From Blasia pusilla (lineage: Eukaryota; Marchantiophyta; Marchantiopsida; Blasiales), in contig CM114272.1 in NCBI GenBank assembly GCA_050084515.1, positions 42,284,001 through 42,348,000 on the forward strand: DNA of 64,000 nucleotides, in the 5' to 3' direction. Position numbers and translations under genes: made by a program. This document shows, one piece after another, positions 33,545 through 45,760 of this stretch (its first letter is position 1; every line of letters begins with the position of its first letter). The notes beneath the pieces were generated by a model that saw only the letters and a list, made by a program, of their open reading frames with translations, ran no database searches and was not told the DNA's origin.

Positions 33545-35440
33545 AAGTTTATTGAATGGCGTTTGGAACTCTAGTTCCAAATGAACTCGGAAGTATTTGG
33601 TTTCTACCAATTGAGATAGCCCTGAAGTTGACAGCGCAATGTGCTGGTTTGGCCCTAGAGAAGCTCTCACCGAGTGCCAAGAAAAAGCAATTGGAACTCT
33701 AGTTCTAAATGCGCTCGGAACTACATTTGTTGCCGACCCATTGGGATCTTGGGAGCATGCCGTTCGGAACTACAATTCCAACTGAGGATAGGGATTTCCC
33801 TTTACCGCACGCCTTCTGGGGCCAGAATTGGATCTTAGGATCCAATTGGACTCAGACTAAGTTTGGCTCCAAATGACCTTCAACGGGCGCGGCAGTCTGG
33901 GACACAATCAGAACTAATGTTTTGATTCTCCAATTTCCGCCGAACTATTGGGATGTAGGGAGCAGGCCATTTAGAACTCCAATTCCAATCGAGGATTGGG
34001 ATTTTCCTTTAACGGACGCCTTCTGCGGCGAGAATTGGATCTTAGGGTACAATTGGACTTTGACTAAGTTTGGCTCCAAAAGACCTTCATGGGGCGCGGT
34101 AGTCTAGGACACAGTCGAAACTACGATTTCGATTCTCCACTTGTTGCCGATCTATTAGGATGCAAGGAGCACGAAATTCGGAACTACAGTTCCAATCGAG
34201 GATTGGGATTTTCCTTTACCAGACGCCTTCTGCAGCCGCAATTGGATCTTAGGATCCAATTGGACTCCGGCTTAGTTTGGCTCCAAATGACCTTCAGCGG
34301 GCACGGCAGTTTGGGACACAATCGGAACTAAGGTTACGATTTCCCACTTGTTGCCGACCTATTGGAATGCAAGGAGCACACAATTCAGAACTACAGTTCC
34401 AATCAAGGATGGTGATTTCCCTTCACCGGACGCCTTCTACGGCCGGAATTGGATCTGAGGATCCAATTGAACTCCAGCTTAGTTTGGCTCCAAAAGACCT
34501 TCATGGGGCGCGGTAGTCTAGGACACAGTCGAAACTACGATTTCGATTCTCCACTTGTTGCCGATCTATTAGGATGCAAGGAGCACGAAATTCGGAACTA
34601 CAATTCCAATCGAGGATTGGGATTTTCCTTTACCGGACGCCTTCTGCAGCCGCAATTGGATCTTAGGATCCAATTGGACTCCGGCTTAGTTTGGCTCCAA
34701 ATGATCTTCAGCGGGCGCGGCAGTGTGGGATACAATCCGAACTAAGGTTATGATTTCCCACTTGTTGCCGACCTATTGGGATGCAAGAAGCACGCAATTC
34801 GAAACTACAGTTCCAATGGAAGATGGGGATTTCCCTTTTCTAGATGCCTTCTGAGGCCAGAATTGGATCTTAGGATCCAATTGGACTCCGGCTTAGTTTG
34901 GCTCCAAAAGACCTTCAGCGGGCGCGGTAGTCTGGGATACAATCGGAACTACAGTTTTGATTCCCCACTTGTTGCCGACTCATTGGGATGCAAGGAGCAA
35001 GAAATTCGGAACTACTGTTCCAATCGAGGATGGGGATTTCCCTTCACCGGACGCCTTCTATGGCCGAAATTGGATCCAATTGAACTCCAACTTAGTTTGG
35101 CTCCAAAAGACCTTCAGCGGGCCCGGTTGTCTAGGACACAATCAAAACTAACGTTTCGATTCCCCCCTTGTTGCCGATCTATTGGGATACAAGGAGCACG
35201 CAATTCGGAACGACAGTTCCAATCAAGGATGGGGATTTCCCTTGACAAGGCGCTCTCTGTGGCCGGAATTGGATCTTAGGATCCAATTGGACTGAGTTCA
35301 AGTTTGGCTCCAAATGACTTTCAATGGGCGCGGCAGTTTGGGATGCAATCAAAACCAAAGTTCAGATTCTACAATTGTTCCCAATGAAGGGATCTCAAAA
35401 GCAACCTTATTGGAACTAGAGTTCCAATTGATCCAGAGGA
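33545..35440. repeat. Tandem array, ~207-bp unit, about eight copies
   Basis: The anchor 'ggatccaattg' recurs near 33838, 34044 (variant), 34251, 34457, 34665, 34873, 35072 and 35278, spacing about 199-208 bp. Each unit has 'ttggctccaaa.gacctt.a', 'gggcgcggcagt', 'cacttgttgccgacc', 'ggaactacagttccaatcga' and 'ttggatcttaggatccaatt'. The last two are palindromes. Because 207 is divisible by three, open frames run across units, but changes are not codon-biased. Confidence 0.92.
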
Positions 35441-35570
35441 TGGAAACATTGAGGATGCAAGCTCTACAATAAGAAACTAGACACGCATGTAACATAACAA
35501 GTCCATCGCACGATCATTAGATGATAGTAAATATGCTCATTGAATAGATCAGATTTGGAACTCAAGTTCC
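35412..35570. repeat. Two exact GGAACTnnAGTTCC palindromes
   Basis: GGAACTAGAGTTCC at 35412-35425 and GGAACTCAAGTTCC at 35557-35570, both flanked by TTG/CAA-like bases, lie just outside the tandem array. Confidence 0.9.
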
Positions 35571-35919
35571 AATTCGGGATGATTAAAAAATATCCCCAAA
35601 TATCACATGGCTTCACAATCTTTAGCTTCCACATTCTGCAATATGTTACAATTCTTGCAATCTTAGCCTCCATTCTCTGCAATAGATTACAATTCCCGCT
35701 GTACATGACTACAAATATCTAGTACCAAAGAATTTATAAGTGGTGACAATACATTTCCAATCGGAGGAGATTCTTATCCATTGCTATATCTGTGACATCG
35801 ACGTGCTCAAACTTGGGCAACATACTTCCTTAATCCATCCACTTCAATATGCTACATTTCACGTTCTATTTACAAATATACCCAATGGCATCAAAATAGA
35901 ATATCATTTTAGCTACTTA

Positions 35920-37125
35920 TTACCCTCGATTAGGTCTCTTCTTGCTCAATCGCAAGAGTGTGTTATCCATGGCAAGGTCGGTAATCTCCTCTTGAACCTC
36001 ATGGATATACTTATTGAGTCCATTGGCAAAGTTACTCCAACTAAACCTTCCCTCCCTCGGAGTCAGAACAATCCTCGTAAAATCAATTTGGAGATCTTTC
36101 TTCAAGATCTGGTAGACAGCTTGGAACTTATCATACTTCTTCTTTTGATACTCCTCGTCCAAATTGCGCAAGTCCACATCCTAGTCCTTAGCTTTTGCGA
36201 TGATGTAGCCAAAAAGATGATGCTTCAGTTTATGCAAGTCATACTCGTCAAGGAAAATATGGGCAACTTCTTGCCGGGTCACCAGCAAGCACTGTTCTGG
36301 TGGTTGTTGGAGATCATTCCCTTCGATGGAATAGTCGAATACGTTATCCACCACAACAGACGTCTTGGAGTCAAGGAAGATTTGGTACGCCTTCCTACAT
36401 TCTTGGTCCAAGCGAGAACCTAGAGTATCTACAATGGTGATCGACTTGGCTGCAACCCTTAGCACAAAGTGATGGCCATGCAGGGTGACGATAAACACCT
36501 TCTCGGTTCCCTCGTATTGCACCATTTCGTTCCACACAGTGTCCATAGTCTCATCTAGCATAGCACCATAAGGGAAAACGTCATAAATATAAGGGAGGGA
36601 GACATAATCCACAAAGCTCATGTTGGTGTTGATGTAGACACCGAATGAAGGTCCACCCTTCTGATTCCACCCTGCTACGGACTCGACGTCTAAGAAGCCG
36701 CTTTTATTAAGGATGTCCTTGAAACCAGACTGATTCTCCCACTTCGCGTACAAGCAAGCCTCAAACTTCACGATGCCGTCGAGAACTCTAGCCGGGAGAT
36801 ATTTCTCTGTCGGATACTCCAAACACCACCTGGCAATAAGGAAGGCATTGATACTGCATGCTGGCCTCACAACTTCCATCGATATCTGACCCACGTTGCC
36901 GAAGATGACATTTGCGATGATCTGCGCTCTTAGACATTCCTTGCATATTGTCCGAGTCAACTGTCCAGGTACATTCTGGAACAAGACCGAGGCCTTTAGC
37001 TTTTCTAGGATTGCGTGGATAAGACGTTTACCATTACTGCCAATAGAATGTGGCTTTGGAAAACCAATCCGCCTAGTACTAATAAAATGACTAACACTCA
37101 TCCCATCCAGGAAACTCTCTTTCAT
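35920..37125 (-). pseudogene. Domain like the C-terminus of plant EEIG1/EHBP1 (NT-C2) proteins
   Basis: Minus-strand frame 37125-36181 continues past one TAG in the same frame to 35920. Residues about 90-260 read 'SINAFLIARWCLEYP', 'FEACLYAKWENQSGFKDIL', 'YDVFPYGAMLDETMDTVW', 'VFIVTLHGHHFVLRV', 'SITIVDTLGSRLDQECRKAY' and 'FLDSKTSVVV'. After the stop comes 'YQILKKDLQIDFTRI'. The series parallels the C-terminal part of Arabidopsis At2g25460-type proteins as I remember them (HFFVLKV, YYIIDTLGERL, GC-QAY, LKFD-KT, LQIEFHYT). The usual N-terminal NT-C2 domain is not here; an FCP1-like region lies directly upstream instead. A related fragment at 2820-3094 shows the family is multi-copy. Function is unknown. 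Confidence 0.6.
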
Positions 37126-37685
37126 TATCAGAAGGTAAGAGAGAATAGTACCGGCCTTGCAATGATTTTTTTTGTCTCGAGATCCTGGAAGTATATTTAA
37201 TTTCGGAAGGGCTATAACGCTATTTGGATCATTTAAAAGAGGGAATTGATCCCTATATCCATCAAGACTGTATTCTTTGGGCAGGAGAAGTTTCTAAACT
37301 CTCTAGCACCATAGAAGAACCGCAGATCTTTAACATATTTTGAGAGAACCTTTGTGCCCTTTCTAATAGAGCAGTCCCGCACAGACCAAAAATTTTTGGC
37401 CTTCTTGACGAAAGATTCAAACAAATATCAAGAATCTGCTAGCCTCTCAAGCATTTCAAGTGCATCTTCCCTATTCATCAGGGACCAAAACCCATAATCA
37501 TATTCTCTCTCTATAATTTCAGCTAGTATTCTCATGTAGGGGAGGACAAATACAACCCGTCCATCTCCCGACATGAAAGCATTGTTTCCCCTAAGACCGA
37601 GGGGATACGGTTTGCTAACCCTGTCCATAATTCGTAAAATAATTCCGTTCATTTCGAGGATAAGAAGAGGCCTAAGGGATTTCAC
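37126..37685 (-). pseudogene. FCP1/NLI-type HAD phosphatase-like domain
   Basis: Reads 'LLILEMNGIIL' (HAD motif I, where a D-x-N/D is expected; the first Asp is Glu here), 'VVFVLPYMRILAEIIERE' and 'YDYGFWSLMNREDALEMLER', then a TGA, then 'WSVRDCSIRKGTKVLSKYVK', 'DLRFFYGAREF', 'NTVLMD', and after a one-base frameshift 'GYRDQFPLLNDPNSVIALP'. This follows the plan of FCP1-like phosphatases (LDLNG.L, VRPY, GVWSS..N, NTLLVDDSPYK.L.NP.N.A). The nucleophile change, the stop and the frameshift mean no activity. Reading continues without an intron into the EEIG-like domain downstream. Confidence 0.6.
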
Positions 37686-38016
37686 CTATCCACCAATCAA
37701 TGCAAGATATTAGCCTCTCAAAGAAGGAATTAGAACTATAGTTCCATCAGGAAATATTCATTGACTGAACTATCATAGTGCCATTACTTACCTTTCTACC
37801 TGAAGGTCGGTATCCAACATTTTGACTTGCAACACGCTCCTTTGGTTCATAGTAGCGTCGGTAATCACCAGGTTGCGTGAAACACTTCAGTATTAGGAAC
37901 AATCCCAAATTTACAGGTGTAAGATTGGTTAAGACTGATTCACAGTGGATAGAAATTCACATTACCTTCCTACAATAAGATGGCGAATCGCACTATCAGA
38001 TGAACTCCCACGGAGT

Positions 38017-38526
38017 CTAGAAGTGGCCATTGGATATGCTGAGCCGCAACAGTTTGACATAATGTTTCAACGCTGTCATGAGAAAACTATCTTTTGTTAA
38101 TGATGCCCTCCATTTTGGCACCTTCACAAAATGCTGTATATTATCGTGGTGGTTCTCATTTCCAACCACGTCAAAAAATAAAATCTGTTGTTCGCCGTCC
38201 AAATCCAGCCAACGTCTTGTTGCCTCGTCAAAATAGGTCAGTAGTTTGAATGGAGCCGCTCGACCTCCATGCGGACTGTCATTTTCACAAACCAAAGTAA
38301 ACCCAACCAAGGGAAGATTCCTCTATTATAAGTGATCCGAAATTGCAGCCTCCATTTTGGCCAGACTATCTTCATTCTTACATGTCCATGGGCCCAAAGC
38401 AAAGTAATCACTGGCTGTGTGAAGAAAATCTCCACACCTTGGTCTGATGCTAATACTTTTCAAGTTGCCAGATTTTTTATAAGCAGGGCAGAAAATTAGG
38501 ACTTCGTGAGGCTCAAAAAGCAGCAT
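38017..38526 (-). pseudogene. Unrecognised minus-strand coding remnant
   Basis: Frames 38526-38326 ('PHEVLIFCPAYKKSGNL', 'CGDFLHTASDYFALGPW') and 38310-38017 ('GFTLVCENDSPHGGRAAPFK', 'WLDLDGEQQILFFDVVGNE') look protein-like and lie in sequence on the same strand as the neighbouring remnants. I do not recognise the family. They may be further exons of the 35.9-42 kb unit. Confidence 0.35.
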
Positions 38527-38530
38527 GATT

Positions 38531-40070
38531 TTACCAGATCTGGGCCGAGTCTACATCGGACATTTCTTTCATTAGAATCCAAAAAATTGTATAGAAATAC
38601 AAAGGCGATGCAAGGTTGTAGAAAATAGAAGTCCTCAACTCTGAGACTGGTAACATTATATTAACTACTGCACCTCTCGTGTGCAGAAGGGATGCAAGGG
38701 CCAAACCCTTACACTTCATAATACAATTGAAAGAAGGTAGTATCAAGGGAATGAATGGAACCTAAAGTTTCGATTAAGATATGAATGAAAATGACTATCA
38801 CTTCAAGCTCCCTGGGGTGCTAAAATCCAATGATCTAATTTACGCACTCATTTCCCAAATGGTTTCCAAAGAGGTTCTATCCTCCATGCTCAACTTTATG
38901 GAACCATCACCTGCTAGTAATCTCAACTCTCTTTTGGCATGATCAAAGTCTGTGTGAAACCCTGATAGTAAAGATTTCAATTGAGTCTTACCAAGGACGA
39001 GGCCCCCCAGTCGATGTCGGTCTCCGGGCCAGTACTATCTGGAGATATTCCATGTGCTGGGGATGGATTATTATGCTTATTTTTCTTTGTAGGTTTCACA
39101 GCTACAATTTCCGAAGAAGCGTCCGAACCGCTAGAATCTCCAACTGTCGTTGATACTGTTTTACGTGGGATCCGTTTTGTGTGTTTTTATCGGACCATAT
39201 TTCCCAGAGAAGCCTTCAGCACGATGACTCTACGTGTCCCGGATATGTCAGTGATCATTGTCCCTTCATATTGTGGCCTAGCAACTTTCTTCGACGATGT
39301 ACTTCTTGCCGAAGCCGTAGGCTTAGTAGACACTAGAGCTCGAGGAGGAACTTGAGACGTATCATGTTTCTACGCATTTACACATTTGATTGTTAAATTG
39401 CATCTAGAGTTGTGAGAATCCGATATTTGGAGTGTAGCGGCTAAGTCATTCCAGATGATAGTTTTTACTACTTTTCTAAGTTGCAAGTCACCAACAGCTG
39501 AACACTCAGACGTCGACCTACTACGCATTCCATCGTGTGACTCCTCTTTGAAACCACAATATGAGGTCTTCTTTTTTGAATTCAAAGTGTGGAGACCCTA
39601 AATACAATGAGAACTTTAGATGAGTTAATCACTACTTGAGTTGCTCACCTGATTCGGAGAAGCCGGTAACGTTCTAATGAGATTTTCCATATCCTCAAGT
39701 CCCTCAATACCCTTTTCTCCCTGTAGAGTCTGCTTTTCCACTCCCTCGCTCTCCTTGTCTCCCTGTGTAGTGGAAAAATGTTCGACATAATGAGAACTTA
39801 AGTTCTACATCAATGCAAGAGGAGGCAGGAAAACTGAAGAGAGAAATGAGGTAACGTAGTCTTAAGACCAAGAGTGAAGCTCGGCAAAGATAATGAAGTT
39901 GGAGGCTCTCTGGCATGCAACTATAAGATTCTCGAGTATTTTGATCTCAGCGAAGAACACCAGTAATCTTTCACTTGCATTAAGACGAGATCCCTTGTCA
40001 AAATATTCTCCGAATTCTTCTACACTGAGCCCCTCATAATCATTTGAAGCGCTACCCATATTTATAAATA
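38531..40070. other. No confident gene between minus-strand remnants
   Basis: Short frames on both strands, none recognisable. The minus frame 40059-39862 ('LSVEEFGEYFDKGSRLNAS') could be another exon of the surrounding minus-strand unit. Confidence 0.35.
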
Positions 40071-40837
40071 CAATGTCAAAAAGTACACCCTACTCATCAT
40101 CTTCCCCCGCCCAGTTTACAACAGTCCGGAAAAATCCGGATGAGGTTGTATTAAAACTTCTAATGACTTCCTTGTGGGTAGATACAAGAAAGTCAATCGT
40201 TGGGCGTTTGGCCCTCCACAATCGCATTAAATCTTGCAACGTTCTACAAAATTCATCAAGAAGAACACCAAATTGGCTTGCATGCCAAAGGAGATATGCT
40301 TCTTCAAATTCATTTTCTCCTCGAGCAGAATGTTGAGGAGAACCTATGCATCATCGACGCAAAATTCCTTATCCGTAATGAGCTTCTCATAGCAATCTCG
40401 GCAACTTCTCCCAACAGAGATCTCTCTCTACGGGAAAAAGAACTTGTAGATGGCGCCTACATTCACTTGTTCGCATTTCAATTTGTCGTAGTAGGATTTC
40501 ACATCCATCAAGTCTTCATTTCATATTTTTTAGTAGATGTTGGCCGCAATTGCACCCTCAATTGCAGGAGTTCTTCTGCGACTTGCATCACCTTCTCCTC
40601 GTCAAGCCCTTGGAGCGGTCTCAAGTCGGTCTTCTTGATCGTCCTCTTCTCAATGCTTGTTTTATGTCTCAGCCAGTACTCGGAGTACGCGAAACCATCT
40701 CGTGCCATAAGTTTACCTTCCTCATAGGCAACCATGGCAGCATGCCACATATTCCATGTCGCGGGAGAGAAATTGTAGACAAAGGTGTTTATCTCCTTGT
40801 GGCTGGAACCAAAATGGGCGTTCAGCCTCTTCGTCAT
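40071..40837 (-). pseudogene. Unrecognised helical protein remnant
   Basis: Frame 40837-40508 begins 'MTKRLNAHFGSSHKEINTFV' and contains 'FAYSEYWLRHKTSIEKRTIK' and 'LDEEKVMQVAEELLQLRVQL'. Further down the strand, with frame changes, come 'MDVKSYYDKLKCEQVNVGAI', 'CYEKLITDKEFCVDDA' and 'LLEEKMNLKKHISFGMQANL'. The sequence is charged and probably helical. No known family is recognised. Several stops and frameshifts mark it as decayed. Confidence 0.4.
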
Positions 40838-41058
40838 GGTATGCAGAAACCATGGAAGTTAAGTTCGATTAGAGTACCAATGATAACAGCTCAGACTGAT
40901 TAAAGACAAAGATAGCATGCTTGTGAGTCGTGATGTGGTGTTCCAGGAACAACCTCGTCAAGTGGCGGATATCAGTGGTCTGTCCACATTAGGTGACTGC
41001 TGTATGCTGACCAGAAATTTCCCATTTGTAGATTTTTTTACCATCACATAGGTACCCA

Positions 41059-42006
41059 TCAGCTATCTCCTCTTCTAAGGGGGAAACTAGTAAATGGTCC
41101 CCCCCAATATTCATCAGATGCTCTTGCAATATTGTATGTACAAGGAACAACAAAAGATGTGTTTAGATTTTTCGCTATGACATTTCTAGTCCTCAAGAGA
41201 CTATGCATCAGGGCATTCACTCGCTCTTGATAAAGCTCCCTCGCTTTGATGTCAAGCGGGGCAAGTTTGAAATCATTGACATCTAATCGAAATATTTTCA
41301 GAGTAGAGTTTGGAATATAAAGATCCTTGAACTGCTCCCACAATCTCTCTTGAACCGGCCTCGCACACTCGAAAAGTTCTTGTGTCGCCCTTGCATCAAG
41401 TTTGGCGCTTCGTTTTCTTGGACTATCACAATAGACCCAATCTCTAACGCTAAGTCTACAGCCTTTGCTAGACGAGCACTTGTCGTCTCTTTCCACAACC
41501 CAATGCGCGCTACCTGTTTTTCTTCTTGTATCATCAATGGTAACGCAAACTTGGGGGTAGCAATTCCGGTAGCTACCCAAATCACCTCTCTAAAAACTAT
41601 ACCAACGTCCTGAATGTCCGATGAAACAGGACCTCTCATCACTAGCTCCTAGACATCGGGGGGAAGAGTTTGAACTCCCGAAATTCAGCTCGGCTCAGTA
41701 AATGATGGATTGAGAAATATCTACATGATAGTTCTCTTCATTATCCACGTCTAAAAGGTGCAACATCAAGAACGTGTCACTAGCAACAATGCTACACTAG
41801 CGCATTCCACCCAAAATTGCACTCTCCTTCCTTGCAAGTTTGACATTGAGTCTTATTTCATACACCTCTTGCGCAACCGATATTCTAAAGTTCATCCCAT
41901 AAGCCCAAATAATCGGCTTTACGGAATTCAAATTGAAAGGCACTCTTTGGTTGCGGATCAAAGTGCCTAGAACCTTTGTCCAGGTAAGAATCTGCTTCTT
42001 AACCAT
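41059..42006 (-). pseudogene. Unrecognised minus-strand coding remnant (upstream part)
   Basis: Three successive frames look protein-like: 42006-41797 ('FRISVAQEVYEIRLNVKLAR'), 41642 to about 41400 ('IVFREVIWVATGIATPKFAL', 'LAKAVDLALEIGSIVIVQEN'), then after a frameshift to 41059 ('LFECARPVQERLWEQFKDLY', 'IPNSTLKIFRLDVNDFKLAP', 'RELYQERVNALMHSLLRTRN'). The family is unknown. Together with 40.1-40.8 and 35.9-38.5 kb they form one co-directional block of decayed coding DNA. Confidence 0.4.
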
Positions 42007-42659
42007 GATTGTAGACCGAAAAACTTTATTGCAACACGAGAATTTGTAAGCAATGCATTAAACATATGAGAGAAAACCCTTTTCTTAACGCATGATAGGC
42101 AAGAATTGAGCAATATAGTACTCATCATAAATCCATTTAGTGCAAACATATGTAGATGTGAATTAACCTTGATGAATTGGAAAATGGAGATCTTCACAAC
42201 CTCAGGAATTTCGGAACTTGGTCCATTGGGCACTTGTTGTTTTGGTCTACAGTGGAATTCAATGAGCTAAAGATTTTGAAACCAAGTGGTCCGCTGACAC
42301 CATCAGATTTAATCCGAACTCCTGATTCACAAACGTATCAGCTGTTGTCCTTCCATTTCTCTCACGAATCTAGGAATTGATACTAAAACTTACAACGATG
42401 ACGTCCCCAACACCCGACTGAACCCAACAAGGATGACGTCCACCTTGGTCAGAAACTCACTGTCAAACTTCCATATTAGGAACTAGCGTACATTTTCCCG
42501 CCAAACTATGTAGGCTCCCGTGGCTACAAAAGAGTACATTTGTACGGCAGTTGCAAAATTACTCCCTCCAAACCTCTACCAATCGAAACACAAAGTAGTG
42601 AACGGTAGCAATTCTTCATGATTGGTTCTTTGTCCGTAGTACAAAAAACTTAGCACAAC

Positions 42660-42905
42660 ACCAAAGGGGTACTACGTCTGAATCCCCACGACGTCAGAAG
42701 CCGTGATACCTTCTCAAGGGGTACCACGTCTAAAGGGTTTCCAAGCCTGAAGGGCTACTACATGTGTCACATTTGCAAACTTGAAGGGCTACAAGGCTAG
42801 AGCACTATGACGTCCGAGGGGGTACTACGTCTAGATCCATACCACATCGGAAAGGCTATAACGTAAAAAATGTTACCGCGTCTGAACGAACCGTTTCACC
42901 ATTTG
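42660..42905. repeat. Degenerate short-unit minisatellite
   Basis: Recurring 'gggtactacgtct' and 'gaagggctac' motifs with irregular spacing of about 25-45 bp. Confidence 0.6.
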
Positions 42906-43749
42906 ATGGGATACTATGTTCGAACCATAACCAGGTTAGGCTTCTGACGGCTTGCACTAGGATCTCAAGTCATACTTGAATGGACATGGCATATCATAAT
43001 GTGTGTGGTTCCCACGTGTAGATCTTAACATACTAACTGTTATGTCCGTTATCCAAACGGCACAAGCCAATCCCTTTAATGAAAGTAAATACATTGTCAG
43101 GAAGAAACCCAAGCGTGAGAGGCCAAGTATTGCAGCCTTTGACGTTCCTCCTTCTCCTTGTCCCTCCACCATTATCTACTTTAGTAAGATGGGACTAAAG
43201 GACAGAAGTTTAAACTACGAACGCAGTAGATATATAGACCAATGACCTAACTCCTCGAAAAGAACGGCTAGCCAACTACAAAATGCATTCAAATCTAGAA
43301 CGCAGTAAGGCGGTTGGAGGCCTCAGCGTCGCAATTGCACTGTGACAACCTCACTCGAATCAACAGAAGTTCCTACTCAATTCTGATTCTTAGCTACTTC
43401 CGACCAACCGAAGCCAGCTTCGGTCAGTTGGGAGTATATAAGAATCGAAACTATGGATCTAGTTAAACAAATGATAATTGAATCCAATTCCCTAAACCAT
43501 TTTTGTAACTCTACATGTAGGGTGTGAATCAAAAGTGTAGTTGGAAAGCCTAAAACCTAAACACTGACATGCACAACATTTCTAGGAATGATAGAACGAT
43601 TGAAACACCTTCACGAGGGGCACTCAGGAATCCAGCTCTGCATGATATCTCCTGCCCCGCAATAAAAGCCATTCATTCAATTGCACCAGAAGTATGGATC
43701 GATGCTCAGTTTGATAGCTTTGAATCCAAATATGAACGGATACCTAAAC
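42906..43749. other. No supportable gene
   Basis: Short frames only. A palindrome-like 'cgaccaaccgaagccagcttcggtcagttgg' segment lies near 43408-43440 (arms 'ccaaccgaagc'/'gcttcggtcagttgg', imperfect). Confidence 0.4.
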
Positions 43750-45760
43750 CCGTGCTTTGAGAACTAGAGTTCCCAAATCCAATCGATGGCCTCTATGTGT
43801 GCTACCTCACAATGGGAACCATAGATCCAGTTCTCAAAAAGAGAAGGAGGATCAATCGGAACTCAAGTTTTGGTTCCAAACACGACAACTGCGCCTGAAT
43901 GGCTGCTTTTGAAACTATAGTTCCCAATGAAATTGCGGGCCTCCTTATAAGAACTCTCACTATCGAAACTAGAGATCCAATTCTGGAAACGAGAAGGAGG
44001 ATCAATCGGAACTCAGGTTTCGGTTCTAGAAACGAGGACTGAGCCCGAACCGGTGCTTTCGGAAGTGTAGTTCCCAAATGAGATCACCGTCCTCCTTCAC
44101 GGCTTCCTCACCACTGGAACCCTAGATCCAATCCCAAAATGAGAAGAAGGATCAATCGGAACTCACGTTCCAGTTCCACACACGACAACTGCGCCCGAAT
44201 GGCTGCTTTCCGAACTGTAGTTCCCAATGAGATCGCGGGCCTTCATATCAGAACCCTCACTATCACTAAACGAGGCCTTTTGAAACTGTGTTTCCCAAAT
44301 CAAATTTCCGGCCTCCTTGTCGGATTCCTCACTATCGGCACTAGATATCCACTTCTCAAAATGAGAAGCAAGATAAATCGGAACACAGCTTCCGGTTCCA
44401 AATACAGGAGTCCCTACCTAAATGAGGGCTTTCTAAAACACTAGTTCCCAAATCAAATCACCGGCCACTTTCCTTACTAACTCACCATCAGATCTCTACT
44501 TCCGATTCTCAAAATGAGAAGGAGGATCAATCGGAACACAGGTTCCGGTTCTAGACTCGACAACTGAGCCCGAACGGCTACTTTTGGAGTTGTCCTTCAC
44601 AAGTTGATATTGCGGGCCTCCTTCCCGACTTCCACACCATCGGAACTAGAGATCCACTTCTCGAAATGAGAAGGAGGACGAATCGGAACTCAGGTTTCGA
44701 TTCCATAGACGAGAGTCCATCTCTGAAGTTCCCAAATGAGTTCCCCGTCCTCCTTCTCGGCTTCCTCACGATCGGAACTCTACATCTAGTTCTTGAAATT
44801 AGAAGGAAGAGCAATCATAATTCAGGTTTTGGTTCCAGAGACGAGGGTCCCTACCTAAACCACGGCTTTCGGGACTGTAGTTCCCAAATCAAATCGCCGG
44901 CCTCTTTCCTTACTACCTCACCATCGTAACTCTAGTTCCAGTTCTCGAAATGAGAAGGAAAATAAATTGGAACTCAGGTTGTGGTTCCGAAGACAAGAGT
45001 CCCTTCCTCAACTAGGATTGTCGGAATTGTAGTTCTCAAATCAAATCGCCGGCCTCTTTCCTTACTGCCTCACCATCGAAGTGAGAAAGAGGATCAATTG
45101 GAACTTAGGTTCCAGATGCAGAGACGGGAGTCCCTACCTAAACAAGGGCTTTCTCCACTCCCACATCAAATCGCCGGCCTCTTTCCTTACTGCCTCACCA
45201 TCGAAGTGAGAAAGAGGATCAATTGGAACTTAGGTTCCAGATGCAGAGACGGGAGTCCCTACCTAAACAAGGGCTTTCTCCACTCCCACATCAAATGGCC
45301 GGACTCTTTCTTTACTACCTCACCATCGAAACTCTAGTTCCAGTTCTTGAAATGAGAAGGAAGATGAATCGGAACTCACGTTCCGGTTCCAGACACGACA
45401 ACTGAGCTCGAATGGCTGCTTTCATAACTATAGTTTCCAAATGAGATCATAGACCTTCTTATCAGATTCCTCGCTATTGGAACTAGAGATCCAGTTCTCA
45501 AAATGAGAAGGAGGATCAATCGGAACTCAGGTTTCGGTTCCTCACACTAATCCTAAGCCTGAACGAGGGCATTGGAACTGTAGTCCCCAAATCAAATCGC
45601 CGGCCTCTTTCCTTACTACCTCACCATCGGAAGTAAAGATCTAGTTCTCAAAATGAGGAGAGGAATCAATCAGAATTTCCGTTTCGGTTCCAGAAATGAT
45701 AAGGGACCCTAAACTAGGGCATACAGAATTGAAGTTTCTAAATCAAATCGTTGGAACTGT
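43750..45760. repeat. Tandem array, ~148-bp unit, about thirteen copies
   Basis: The anchor 'gagaaggaggatcaatcgga' or close variants recurs near 43841, 43991, 44141, 44361, 44514, 44667, 44799, 44949, 45085, 45211, 45353, 45505 and 45652. Each unit also has 'ggaactcaggttccggttcc', 'gaactgtagttcccaaat', 'tcgccggcctctttcct' and 'actacctcaccatcggaact'. Units at about 45081-45205 and 45206-45330 are nearly identical, showing recent turnover. Confidence 0.92.

Noticed and set aside
34449-35279. Open frames of 98 and 167 codons
   Set aside because: They are read-through of the 207-bp tandem repeat, whose length is divisible by three; the translation only repeats the unit.
43750-45760. CRISPR-like array
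   Set aside because: Repeats are ~148 bp, diverged throughout, without conserved short repeats separated by unique spacers; the sequence is eukaryotic.
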